Shown one piece after another: positions 7,310-14,844 of a stretch of DNA of 64,000 bases. How positions within the stretch are numbered: position 1 is the stretch's first letter; the number at the start of each line of letters is the position of its first letter. The notes beneath the pieces are model-generated. The model made no database searches, was not told the origin of the DNA, and saw nothing but the letters and a program-made list of their open reading frames with translations. The DNA is taken from the NCBI GenBank assembly GCA_013141125.1, contig JABFRO010000001.1, positions 1,240,001 through 1,304,000 on the forward strand. The letters are read 5' to 3'. Source of the stretch: Methylophilaceae bacterium (GTDB lineage Bacteria > Pseudomonadota > Gammaproteobacteria > Burkholderiales > Methylophilaceae). Position numbers and translations under genes: made by a program.

Positions 7310-7807
7310 ATGAAATCCAGCATGATTATTCGTTTAATGTGTGGCTTGTGTATTGTCCTGTTTATGCTGCAATGTTTTAGCGCATGGGCAGAGAATGCAA
7401 GTTTGCAGCAAAGTAATGTCGCCATTAAGTCAGCCGAAGTGGAAGCGAAAGTACAGCGCCTCGCCGAAGAATTGCGTTGTCTGGTTTGCGATAATCAGAC
7501 GCTCGCTGATTCCAATGCCGAGCTGGCACAGAGTTTACGCAAGGAAATTCGTGCAATGGCAAGTAAAGGCAAGGATGACGAAGCCATAATTAATGCTTTG
7601 GTGATGCATCATGGTGATTTTATACGTTATCGTCCGCCGCAGAAAATAACAACCCTGTTACTTTGGTTCGCCCCCACCGCCTTATTATTGGTGGTTGGTG
7701 TTAGTTTGCTTATTTGGTTAAGACGTTGGGAAAAAAAGACCAGCGATGGTACGCTTGGTCTGGATGAAGCGTGTGAAGCCACTATATTATTAAACAAGGA
7801 ATCATAA
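7310..7807 (+). CDS. ccmH: Cytochrome c maturation protein CcmH (CycL family)
   Basis: Thioredoxin-like subunit of the System I cytochrome c haem lyase that handles the apocytochrome CXXCH cysteines. It has 165 aa with a signal/anchor (about 1-27), the redox motif LRCLVCDNQ (Cys pair with two residues between) near residue 55-65, a three-helix domain (AELAQSLRKEIRAMASKGKDDEAI), the DFIRYRPP motif and a C-terminal membrane helix (LLLWFAPTALLLVVGVSLLIWL). It ends in a one-base overlap with ccmI (TAATG). The usual upstream ccmABCDEFG genes are absent here; a MITE-like element lies directly upstream. Confidence 0.93.
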   Translation: MKSSMIIRLMCGLCIVLFMLQCFSAWAENASLQQSNVAIKSAEVEAKVQRLAEELRCLVCDNQTLADSNAELAQSLRKEIRAMASKGKDDEAIINALVMHHGDFIRYRPPQKITTLLLWFAPTALLLVVGVSLLIWLRRWEKKTSDGTLGLDEACEATILLNKES

Positions 7808-9078
7808 TGTTGGTGTTCTGGACAATTGCAGGGGTGTTACTGGTAGTCGTGCTGGCGTTGATACTGCCGACTTTATTGCGCACTAAAGCTTCAGCTGCAG
7901 TAGATGCCAGCGCTGAAAAGCGTGCAATTTTTCGTCAACAGTTTGAAGAGCTGGAGCAGGATAAACTTAATGGCGTGCTGGATATTTCTCAATATGAGCT
8001 CGCTAAAAGCGAATTGGAACGCCGCTTGCTGAACGAAGGTGATGTTGAGGCAACAGCCACTGTCAAACCCAGGCCGGATCGTCGCCTGGCAGGCGCATTG
8101 TTGATAGCACTGCCACTGATTGCTGTAGTGCTGTACTACCAACTTGGTAGCCCACTGTCCGTTTCTATGCCCGCAGTGGCACCTGATACAACGCTGGCGC
8201 AATCCGGCGCGGCTCAATCCAACGCGGAACATAGTGCAATGGCTGGTGATCTTGAACCCTTGCTTGATTCCCTGAAAGGCAAGTTGGAGAATAATCCTGG
8301 AGATGGCGCAGGCTGGGCTTTGCTGGCCAGATCCTATGTTGAACTCAAACGCCATGCCGAGGCTGTGCCTGCTTATGAGAAAGCAGTAAAGGTAATACCG
8401 GACGATGCGCAATTATTGGCAGATTATGCCGATGCATTGGCTGTGGTTAATGGACACAAGCTCGCAGGCTTACCCGAAGAACTCGTCAAACGCGCGCTCA
8501 AGTCTGATTCACACAACGTTAAGGCTTTATTGCTGGCCGCTACCGCCGCTTTTCAACGCAAGGATTACCAGCAGGCCATTGTTTTTTGGCAGCGCTTGCA
8601 ACAGGATCTACCTGCAGATTCAGATTTATTGCCTGAAATCAAAGCCTCGCTCAACGAGGCGCGTAGCTTATCTGGCGGGAAGGTGATTGAAACACCTTCA
8701 GCAACAGGAGCGCCTAAAACCGAGCAGCGCAAAGTTGCTGGCATCAGCGGCACAGTGCGTATAGCCCCGGCATTGGCTGGCAAGCTTGATCCATCCACTA
8801 CCGTATTCATTTTTGCCCGCGCTACCCAGGGCATGCCGATGCCACTGGCCATTGTGCGCGTTACCTTGCGTGATTTGCCTTACGCTTACCATCTGGACGA
8901 CAGCTCAGCACTGACAGCCGAACACAAACTGTCACAAGCCGGTGAAGTGGTCTTGCTCGCCCGCGTTTCCAAAGACGGCAATGCCCAGGCACAAAGCGGT
9001 GATTTTCAAGGCATGAGCGCCACGATCAAACCCAATGACGCAAATATTGATATTGAAATTAACCAGGTGGTACCATAG
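7807..9078 (+). CDS. ccmI: Cytochrome c maturation chaperone CcmI (CycH)
   Basis: Membrane chaperone that holds apocytochrome c for haem ligation. It has 423 aa: an N-terminal membrane helix (MLVFWTIAGVLLVVVLALIL), a cytoplasmic linker, a second membrane helix (RRLAGALLIALPLIAVVLYY, about residues 92-112), a periplasmic TPR region (about 150-290, with DGAGWALLARSYVELKRHAEAVPAYEKA-like repeats) and a C-terminal beta-rich domain (GISGTVRIAPALAGKLDPSTTVFIFAR). Translation is coupled to ccmH. Confidence 0.93.
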   Translation: MLVFWTIAGVLLVVVLALILPTLLRTKASAAVDASAEKRAIFRQQFEELEQDKLNGVLDISQYELAKSELERRLLNEGDVEATATVKPRPDRRLAGALLIALPLIAVVLYYQLGSPLSVSMPAVAPDTTLAQSGAAQSNAEHSAMAGDLEPLLDSLKGKLENNPGDGAGWALLARSYVELKRHAEAVPAYEKAVKVIPDDAQLLADYADALAVVNGHKLAGLPEELVKRALKSDSHNVKALLLAATAAFQRKDYQQAIVFWQRLQQDLPADSDLLPEIKASLNEARSLSGGKVIETPSATGAPKTEQRKVAGISGTVRIAPALAGKLDPSTTVFIFARATQGMPMPLAIVRVTLRDLPYAYHLDDSSALTAEHKLSQAGEVVLLARVSKDGNAQAQSGDFQGMSATIKPNDANIDIEINQVVP

Positions 9079-9113
9079 TTTATTCAAACTGAATAAATTC
9101 AAAAGGAAATCAC

Positions 9114-9278
9114 TTGGCTAAATGGCGCTGTACAATTTGTGGTCATATTTATGATGAAGCACTGGGCGACCAGGAACATGGTATAGAAGCTGGGACGCTT
9201 TGGCAGGATGTGCCTGACTTATGGCTATGCCCGGATTGCGGCGCATTCAAGGAGGACTTTGAACAGGTAACGGAGTGA
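9114..9278 (+). CDS. Rubredoxin
   Basis: Small Fe(Cys)4 electron carrier of 54 aa. The two metal knuckles are CTICG (C6, C9) and CPDCG (C39, C42), with the conserved aromatic residues W4, Y13, W30 and W37. The best start is a TTG at 9114 with AAAGGAAA 7 bp upstream; no ATG is available before the first Cys pair. It lies 35 bp after ccmI and just before the pterin dehydratase gene. Its electron partners are not evident from the context. Confidence 0.93.
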   Translation: MAKWRCTICGHIYDEALGDQEHGIEAGTLWQDVPDLWLCPDCGAFKEDFEQVTE

Positions 9279-9329
9279 GTGTTTTAGATATTCCGAATGT
9301 TGGGTATGCAAAAACCAGGAGTGAATAGC

Positions 9330-9674
9330 ATGAGCCAAACCGATTTAACTGCAAAAAAATGTACGCCATGTCAAGGCGGAATCCCGCCCTTAAGTTGTGA
9401 AATTGCCGAGCAATATCTAACGGCAGCACCAGGCTGGGAGTTACAAGACGATGCTACGCGCGTCAAGCGCACTTTTAAATTCAACAATTTTCTCGATGCG
9501 CTAGCTTTCGCTCAGCGCGTGGGGCTGTTATGTGAAGAAGAAGGCCATCACCCTGACATCACCATAGGCTGGGGTTATTGCAAAGTTGTGTTTCAAACAC
9601 ATAAAATCAATGGCCTGCATGAGAACGACTTTATCATGGCGGCCAAGGTCAATCAGTTGGCGGAACAGGGATGA
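9330..9674 (+). CDS. 4a-hydroxytetrahydrobiopterin dehydratase (pterin-4a-carbinolamine dehydratase)
   Basis: Dehydrates 4a-hydroxytetrahydropterin to regenerate the cofactor of aromatic amino acid hydroxylases; also implicated in molybdopterin metabolism. It has 114 aa with the family motif EEGHHPDITIGWGYCKVVFQ followed by THKINGLHENDF: the catalytic His pair, the third His and the Asp are all there. The frame opens 11 codons earlier, but CCAGGAGTG precedes the ATG at 9330, so that start is preferred. No aromatic amino acid hydroxylase is encoded nearby. Confidence 0.93.
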   Translation: MSQTDLTAKKCTPCQGGIPPLSCEIAEQYLTAAPGWELQDDATRVKRTFKFNNFLDALAFAQRVGLLCEEEGHHPDITIGWGYCKVVFQTHKINGLHENDFIMAAKVNQLAEQG

Positions 9675-9727
9675 AGCATTCCGACTGACGCAATTCAAGT
9701 TGTGCACTCAACGTTACGGAGTCCATC

Positions 9728-10375
9728 ATGAGCAAGGAAATTGTTGAATCTGGCGCTGCCATTCTTGAATTTGATAACAAGCTTTGCATACACTCCAGAC
9801 ACTGTGTCTTAACCCGGCCTGATGTTTTTGTCCCCAATGCACAAGGCGATTGGCTACACCCCGAGTGCGCCAGCGCGGAAACCTTACTGCATATCGCTAA
9901 AAACTGTCCTTCTGGCGCTATTGTCGTCAAGCGCAAGGATGGCGGAGAACAAGAAGCCGCGCCCAAAGTCAACACGGTGCGTGTTTTGGAAAATGGCCCG
10001 TTGGCTTTCAATGCTGACTTGACCATCAGCCGTACCGATGCAGAACCTGTATCACACTTGCGCGCCACGCTGTGTCGTTGTGGGCAATCGCGTAATAAAC
10101 CCTATTGTGATCTCTCACATAATGCTGCCAACTTCATCGCTACGGGCGAACCCCCAGCCCAAACTTCCCAGCCTCTGATGCAACGCGATGGTTCGCTCAG
10201 CGTGAAACCATTAGCCAATGGCCCACTTGTAGTGCAAGGCCATCTGGAAATTATCAGCGGCACCGGCCAAACACTACAGCGCGGGGAAAAATTATTCTTA
10301 TGCCGCTGTGGACACTCCGCCAACAAGCCCTATTGCGATGGCAGACATAGCAAAGTCGGCTTTATTGCTGCATGA
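9728..10375 (+). CDS. Ferredoxin-like plus double CDGSH iron-sulfur protein
   Basis: A 215-aa fusion. The N-terminal part (about 10-70) resembles the divergent 4Fe-4S mono-cluster domain (Fer4_19): CIHSRHC, then a Cys and CPSGAIV. Two CDGSH-type [2Fe-2S] motifs follow: CRCGQSRNKPYCDLSH (about residue 116) and CRCGHSANKPYCDGRH (about residue 190), each with the Cys3-His ligand set. The first has LS where GR is usual, the second is canonical. The role is probably redox or iron-sulfur handling; substrates are unknown. It follows rubredoxin and the pterin dehydratase on the same strand. Confidence 0.88.
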   Translation: MSKEIVESGAAILEFDNKLCIHSRHCVLTRPDVFVPNAQGDWLHPECASAETLLHIAKNCPSGAIVVKRKDGGEQEAAPKVNTVRVLENGPLAFNADLTISRTDAEPVSHLRATLCRCGQSRNKPYCDLSHNAANFIATGEPPAQTSQPLMQRDGSLSVKPLANGPLVVQGHLEIISGTGQTLQRGEKLFLCRCGHSANKPYCDGRHSKVGFIAA

Positions 10376-10753
10376 CTGGGTAGCATATAAATTGCGTAAT
10401 ATGCAGCCCAAAGTGGTGTCGGAAATCTTTACACTACGCAGTTAAAACAACCCGGCTCAGATGAACGCTATTGCAATATAATAGTAAAATTCAAATAACA
10501 TCAATAAGTTATTTTTATTGATACATTTTTTTTGCTTTAATATACAGCATACATCTTTTAGCTTTTTTCAATGGTTCAGCTCAAGTCTGAACATCAAACA
10601 ACACCCAGTTTACAATCGTTTACAATCTTAATAAGGCTTCACAGCTAACATTTGTGCCGCTGACAGCGGTGTCTGTCAGCTAAAACTAGCGAAATGACGA
10701 TTAGTACACAAGCAGTCAGTTCGCTACTATATTAACCACAAAAGGATTTAGAC
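10376..10753. other. Intergenic leader region of the PEP-CTERM gene
   Basis: A 378-bp AT-rich stretch with no coding signal. It contains a T-rich tract near 10500-10560 and a perfect 8-bp inverted repeat at 10659-10680. A TATATT hexamer and the AAAGGATT ribosome site lie just before the gene at 10754. Confidence 0.6.
10659..10680. repeat. Perfect inverted repeat upstream of the PEP-CTERM gene
   Basis: GCTGACAG and CTGTCAGC are separated by 6 bp. There is no T-run after it, so it is not a terminator. Position about 75 bp upstream of the gene suggests an operator or a leader hairpin. Confidence 0.55.
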
Positions 10754-11449
10754 ATGAAGAAATTAGCACTTATCACCAGCTTGGCATTCGCTGGTTTTGC
10801 TGGGGCTGCCAGTGCAGCCACTCAAACTTTCAGTGAGACCTATGGACCAGCTACTACCAACTGGAACCATAATCTTGGCATCAGTCAGTTCGACGCAACG
10901 TTAGGTACATTGACTAGCGCAACTATCAGCATCACCGGAAGCTGGACTCAACACTTTGAGGCTGAGAACTTGGGTGCCAGTATTGACACTTTAACTCCGC
11001 AGGCTCTGGTTAATTTTTATTTCCGCGATGCGCCAGGTGCCTCTGTTGCAGGTAATCTGGCTGGTGCGTCTGATAGTGCTACAGGCGCATCATTTAACGC
11101 TACCGCGTGGGACAACACGACCGACTATGCTGGCACCTCAGGAACTGTATTTGGCAACATTTCAGGGGCAACCACTTTCAGCTTCAATTTTGCCAACCTT
11201 GCTGCTTTAACTGGTACAGGCACTTTAGGTGATCTTGGCTATAACGTCCGCGCGACAGGTAATGGTTCAGTCGGTTCTGACAATGGCAATCTGCAAACAC
11301 TTATCCAAACAACTTCTGGCTATAACCTGAATGTTGTTTACACTTATGATGCTCAACTTCCACCTCCATCAGTTCCAGAGCCAGCCAGCCTGGCTTTGAT
11401 TGCTGCTGGTCTACTTGGTTTTGGTGTTAGCAGAAAAAAACGCGCTTAA
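10754..11449 (+). CDS. PEP-CTERM sorted secreted protein (choice-of-anchor type)
   Basis: Exported protein of 231 aa with a signal peptide (about 1-22, cleavage after ASA) and a C-terminal sorting signal: the VPEPASLALI motif at about 206, a hydrophobic helix (LALIAAGLLGFGV) and a basic tail RKKRA. Exosortase EpsH/XrtA recognises such tails and the proteins are usually associated with exopolysaccharide or biofilm matrix. The central region is rich in Thr, Ser, Asn and Gly and predicted beta-rich, with no catalytic motif. No exosortase gene is present in this window. A strong terminator follows. Confidence 0.88.
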   Translation: MKKLALITSLAFAGFAGAASAATQTFSETYGPATTNWNHNLGISQFDATLGTLTSATISITGSWTQHFEAENLGASIDTLTPQALVNFYFRDAPGASVAGNLAGASDSATGASFNATAWDNTTDYAGTSGTVFGNISGATTFSFNFANLAALTGTGTLGDLGYNVRATGNGSVGSDNGNLQTLIQTTSGYNLNVVYTYDAQLPPPSVPEPASLALIAAGLLGFGVSRKKRA

Positions 11450-11489
11450 GTTTTAAGGCTTCAAGTTTTAAAGCATAGCGTAGCAAATC

Positions 11490-11521
11490 AAGGAGGGCAC
11501 AAATTGTGCCCTCCTTTTTTT
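11490..11521 (+). terminator. Strong rho-independent terminator after the PEP-CTERM gene
   Basis: A 12-bp perfect stem (AGGAGGGCACAA paired with TTGTGCCCTCCT) is followed by seven T. Confidence 0.92.
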
Positions 11522-11569
11522 ATTGGGCTGATATTGTGTTCACTCAGGTGTTGCTATACTATCGACAGA

Positions 11570-11588
11570 CTTGGTTTGACTAACCAAG
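11570..11588. promoter_or_regulatory. Probable autoregulatory operator of the toxin-antitoxin pair
   Basis: CTTGGTT-TGACT-AACCAAG is a perfect 7-bp inverted repeat 24 bp upstream of the antitoxin start and about 10 bp after a TATACT hexamer (11555-11560). This is the usual place for antitoxin binding. Confidence 0.6.
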
Positions 11589-11612
11589 CAGAGTTAACAA
11601 CGGAGATGTGAC

Positions 11613-11861
11613 ATGAGGCAATGTAACTTGTATGAAGCTAAAAGCCAGCTATCGCAACTGGTACAGGCCGCGCTTGATGGTGAGGAAGTATTTATCGCGA
11701 GGGCAGGCAAGGTGGCGGTGCGTTTGGTGCCTGTAACAAACAAGCCCAATGCAACGATCGGCTTTGGCGTGTTAAGCATTGATCCCTTAATTCTGGATAA
11801 TGCATTTTCTGCGGCGGTGGATAGTGAAGTGGCTCATCTATTTGATAGCGGTTCGATGTAA
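11613..11861 (+). CDS. Phd/YefM-type antitoxin
   Basis: Antitoxin of 82 aa. The N-terminal half (MRQCNLYEAKSQLSQLVQAALDGEEVFIARAGKVAVRLVP) has the Phd/YefM DNA-binding fold signature: the Ax-Lx-L helix followed by an I-x-R-x-GK-x-V-x-L hairpin. The C-terminal tail, which would wrap the toxin, is divergent. The stop overlaps the toxin start by one base (TAATG), so translation is coupled. An inverted repeat in the promoter suggests autorepression. Confidence 0.9.
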   Translation: MRQCNLYEAKSQLSQLVQAALDGEEVFIARAGKVAVRLVPVTNKPNATIGFGVLSIDPLILDNAFSAAVDSEVAHLFDSGSM

Positions 11862-12241
11862 TGTCATCCCGCTTATTACTGGATACCCATGTTGCACTGT
11901 GGTGGTTTTCTGCAAACCCTCGTCTGAATGCTGAAAGTTTAGAAGAAATTGCGCAGAGTGAATGCTGGCTGAGCGCTGCTTCAGTTTGGGAGGTGGCGAT
12001 TAAATTCAAGCTGGGCAAGCTTCCCATTACCCCAACAGCCTTTCTCGTCGCGGCGAATGTGGGAGGTTTTCGCTTACTGAATATCACACCCAGTCATACG
12101 ATAGCAACTGCGGATTTACCCGTGTTTCATTCAGACCCATTTGATCGTTTGCTGCTGGCACAAGCTAAACTAGAAAAATTAACCCTAATTACTGCGGATA
12201 ATACCCTGCTGGCTTACGGGAAAAATGTGCGCTGCCTGTAA
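11861..12241 (+). CDS. PIN-domain toxin (VapC-like ribonuclease)
   Basis: Putative Mg-dependent endoribonuclease of 126 aa. The acidic PIN residues are in place: D8 (LLLDTHVALWW), E44 (SVWEVAIK), D95 (DPFDRLLLAQA) and D113 (ITADNTLL). The type resembles the PIN toxins paired with Phd-type antitoxins. The RNA target is unknown. It appears intact and forms a two-gene module with the upstream antitoxin. Confidence 0.93.
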   Translation: MSSRLLLDTHVALWWFSANPRLNAESLEEIAQSECWLSAASVWEVAIKFKLGKLPITPTAFLVAANVGGFRLLNITPSHTIATADLPVFHSDPFDRLLLAQAKLEKLTLITADNTLLAYGKNVRCL

Positions 12242-12278
12242 TCAATCCGTAAGGCGGCAGCTTCTACCCCTAGCTCCC

Positions 12279-12920
12279 TCACGGCGCAATCAGCCCTGCG
12301 TGCATGGCAATCAATGCAATTTCAGCCGAGTTATTCGCATTCAATTTCTGTTTGATGTTATATAAATGTGTGCCTACCGTGCGCGGGGAAAGGCTCAGGG
12401 TTTCAGCAATCTCGTTGGTGGTTTTGCCTTTGGCCAAGGCCATGAATACTTCAAATTCACGCGGCGATAACACATCCACCGGGTTGGTTTCACCGGAGAA
12501 TTGCTGCACCGCCATTTGCTGTGCAACGCTGGCTTCTATATAGCGCTTGCCGCCTGCAAGGCTGCGTATGGCTTTGATAAGTTCTTCCGCCGCGCTACGT
12601 TTGGTAAGGTAACCCATGGCACCTGCGTTCAATACGCGCTTGGGGTGTACTGAATCTTCATGCGCGGATAGCACCAGTATTCTGGCGCTGTGGTCTTTGG
12701 CCAGAATGCGCTCTGTCGCTTCCAGCCCGCCTATGCCGGGCATGGTGATGTCCATGACAACCACATCCGGTTGATGCTCCATATAACGCGTTACGGCCAG
12801 CTCGCCATTTTCTGCTTCCGCCACCACTTTGATTTGCGCGTCGGATTCCAACAGCATTTTAAAACCCATACGCACCACGGCATGGTCATCCACCAGCATG
12901 ACTTTGATAGCTTCACTCAT
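12279..12920 (-). CDS. NarL/UvrY-type response regulator
   Basis: Transcription factor of 213 aa. The receiver domain (about 1-120) has the acidic pair D11/D12, the phosphoacceptor D57 (VVVMDITMPG), a conserved Ser/Thr switch region (ILVLSAHED) and Lys near 104. The C-terminal LuxR-type helix-turn-helix (LSPREFEVFMALAKGKTTNEIAETLSLS) follows. The start overlaps the end of the sensor kinase gene by 8 bp. Signal and regulon are unknown; UvrY/GacA-like and NarL-like families both fit. Confidence 0.93.
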   Translation of the reverse strand: MSEAIKVMLVDDHAVVRMGFKMLLESDAQIKVVAEAENGELAVTRYMEHQPDVVVMDITMPGIGGLEATERILAKDHSARILVLSAHEDSVHPKRVLNAGAMGYLTKRSAAEELIKAIRSLAGGKRYIEASVAQQMAVQQFSGETNPVDVLSPREFEVFMALAKGKTTNEIAETLSLSPRTVGTHLYNIKQKLNANNSAEIALIAMHAGLIAP

Positions 12921-14277
12921 GTTTATTTTCTACTGGAATAGTCACTAGAATCGAGGTTCCCTGTCCCGGTGCCGAATCCACATTGAAACTGCCGCGCAAA
13001 GCCTGTGCCCGTTCACGCATCCCCAACAAGCCGAAGTGGCGGCTTTGATCTACCGTATTCATATTCATTCCCAAGCCGTTATCTTTAATTATGAGTTGTA
13101 TTGCATGGGTCGAGCTAACTTCATGGCTTAAACCAATTTCAATCGTGGTCGCCCGGGCATGACGCAAAGCATTGGTTACCGCTTCCTGCACAATGCGATA
13201 CAAATTGATATTAAACGTTTCATCCAGCACGGAAAAATCGCCAGCAATATTCAGTGAAAATTTGATATTAGCATTTTGCGCCGACCAAACCGCAACCGCT
13301 TCACGCAAGGCATCTGCCAGCCCCAAATCATCCAGCGCACCGGGGCGTAATTGACGCACAATATTGTGCATGCCGTCGTAAATATGGTTGGCAGCGGCGG
13401 CGATGGTTTGTGCATGCGCTTCCACTTCCGGCATAGGCGCTCTGGTTTTATTGGCAATGGCCACGGCAAAGGTTTTGATCGCGGTTACATATTGCCCCAA
13501 CTCGTCATGCAACTCGCGCGCCAAGCTGCGGCGTTCATCTTCGATATGTTGCTGAATCAAATGCGTGAGTTGACGGTTTTCTTCCAGCTCGCGCTCGGCA
13601 CCCAGCGATTCTGCCATGCGGTTCAGGCTATGGCCTATGGTGGCGAATTCCGGCTGATTGAAGCTTGGCAAGCGTACGGCCAAATCGCCCTGTTCCATGC
13701 GTTTGATAGCGCCAAGTATGCTGCCCACCGGCCGCAGCCAGCGGCCCAGCATCCAATACACCATGCCGTTGAGCAACACAAAAAAACTCAAACCCACCCA
13801 TAACAATTGCCGCACACCACTCCAGGCTTCGCGTATGGAACCGGCATCATTGGATATGACCAGTAGCGTACCGTAATGAAAATAGCGCTGTATCGTCTCG
13901 GGCTTTGAGCTGACCAAATGGATAAACCATTGCGGCGGAGTTACATCCGCACGAAACCTGGACGCGGGCGATTGATACAGCAAGCGGCCTCGCAAGTCAT
14001 ATAACATAATCTGGTTGCTGCGCACATAACCCAGCGATTGCAAAAATTCGCGCAGCACGTCATGGGTATAACCGGCTTCAGGATTCTGCGCCGAACTCGT
14101 GATTACCGTATCCAGCAATTGCACGGTGACGCGGGTGGCGGCTTCCACACGCTCACGGATGGAAACACGCGTGTCATTGACAATCACCCAACCCACTGCC
14201 AGCATAAAAACCAGCAACAGTAGCGTAATCAGTAAATTCAGACGGAAACGTAAACTTAAAGCACAGGATTTTTGCAT
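12913..14277 (-). CDS. NarX/UhpB-type sensor histidine kinase
   Basis: Membrane sensor kinase of 454 aa: transmembrane helix about 14-34, a periplasmic sensing region about 35-155, second helix about 158-180, HAMP linker (about 180-232), HisKA_3 dimerisation domain with phosphoacceptor His around 258 (RRSLARELHDELGQYV), and HATPase with NEAVTNALRHA-like and GLGM motifs and a final GLLGMRERAQALRGSF box. The sensed ligand is not evident. A GTG one codon upstream could also start; the ATG at 14277 gives a TGATG junction with the preceding rluE-like gene and an AGGTG site. Confidence 0.92.
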   Translation of the reverse strand: MQKSCALSLRFRLNLLITLLLLVFMLAVGWVIVNDTRVSIRERVEAATRVTVQLLDTVITSSAQNPEAGYTHDVLREFLQSLGYVRSNQIMLYDLRGRLLYQSPASRFRADVTPPQWFIHLVSSKPETIQRYFHYGTLLVISNDAGSIREAWSGVRQLLWVGLSFFVLLNGMVYWMLGRWLRPVGSILGAIKRMEQGDLAVRLPSFNQPEFATIGHSLNRMAESLGAERELEENRQLTHLIQQHIEDERRSLARELHDELGQYVTAIKTFAVAIANKTRAPMPEVEAHAQTIAAAANHIYDGMHNIVRQLRPGALDDLGLADALREAVAVWSAQNANIKFSLNIAGDFSVLDETFNINLYRIVQEAVTNALRHARATTIEIGLSHEVSSTHAIQLIIKDNGLGMNMNTVDQSRHFGLLGMRERAQALRGSFNVDSAPGQGTSILVTIPVENKHE

Positions 14278-14807
14278 CACACCTGCTTCCAGCTTCCTGG
14301 TGCCAAATCATCCAGAGTGTAATTGCCTATCGCATAGCGAATCAAGCGCAAGGTAGGAAAACCAATTTTGCCGGTCATGCGCCGTACCTGGCGATTTTTA
14401 CCTTCGCTGATTTTGATTTCCAGCCAGGTGGTTGGAATAGCTTTACGTTCACGTATAGGCGGAGTGCGTGGCCATAAATTAGCGGGTTCAGCAATGCGCC
14501 TAACTTGTGCAGCTTGCGTAATAAAATCCCCAAGATCGACCCCTGTGCGCAGTGGCTGCAAATCCGCCTCGCTGGGGTCACCTTCCACTTGTGCCCAATA
14601 AGTCTTGAATTCTTTATGCCGGGGATGGCTGATTCGATGCTGCAAGCGGCCGTCATCGGTTAAAATGAGCAGGCCTTCGCTATCGGTATCCAGTCGTCCG
14701 GCAGCATATACGTCAGGCACGGTAACGTAATCCTTTAGCGTCTGGTGCGTTTCGTGCTTACTAAATTGGCAGACCACACCATAGGGTTTATTGAACAGAA
14801 GTATCAT
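14277..14807 (-). CDS. rluE: 23S rRNA pseudouridine synthase, RluE-like
   Basis: Pseudouridine synthase of the RsuA/RluB/E/F group with 176 aa and no S4 domain, which fits RluE (23S U2457 in E. coli). Motifs: LLFNKPYGVVCQFS, the catalytic-Asp motif AAGRLDTDSEGLLILTDDG, and the KNRQVRRMTGKIGFPTLRLIRYAIG core. It overlaps the sensor kinase start by one base, an unusual partner, so co-transcription may be incidental. It is divergent from icd. Confidence 0.9.
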   Translation of the reverse strand: MILLFNKPYGVVCQFSKHETHQTLKDYVTVPDVYAAGRLDTDSEGLLILTDDGRLQHRISHPRHKEFKTYWAQVEGDPSEADLQPLRTGVDLGDFITQAAQVRRIAEPANLWPRTPPIRERKAIPTTWLEIKISEGKNRQVRRMTGKIGFPTLRLIRYAIGNYTLDDLAPGSWKQV

Positions 14808-14844
14808 TACATTATTATCAATATTGTTTTAACAGGATTATCTC

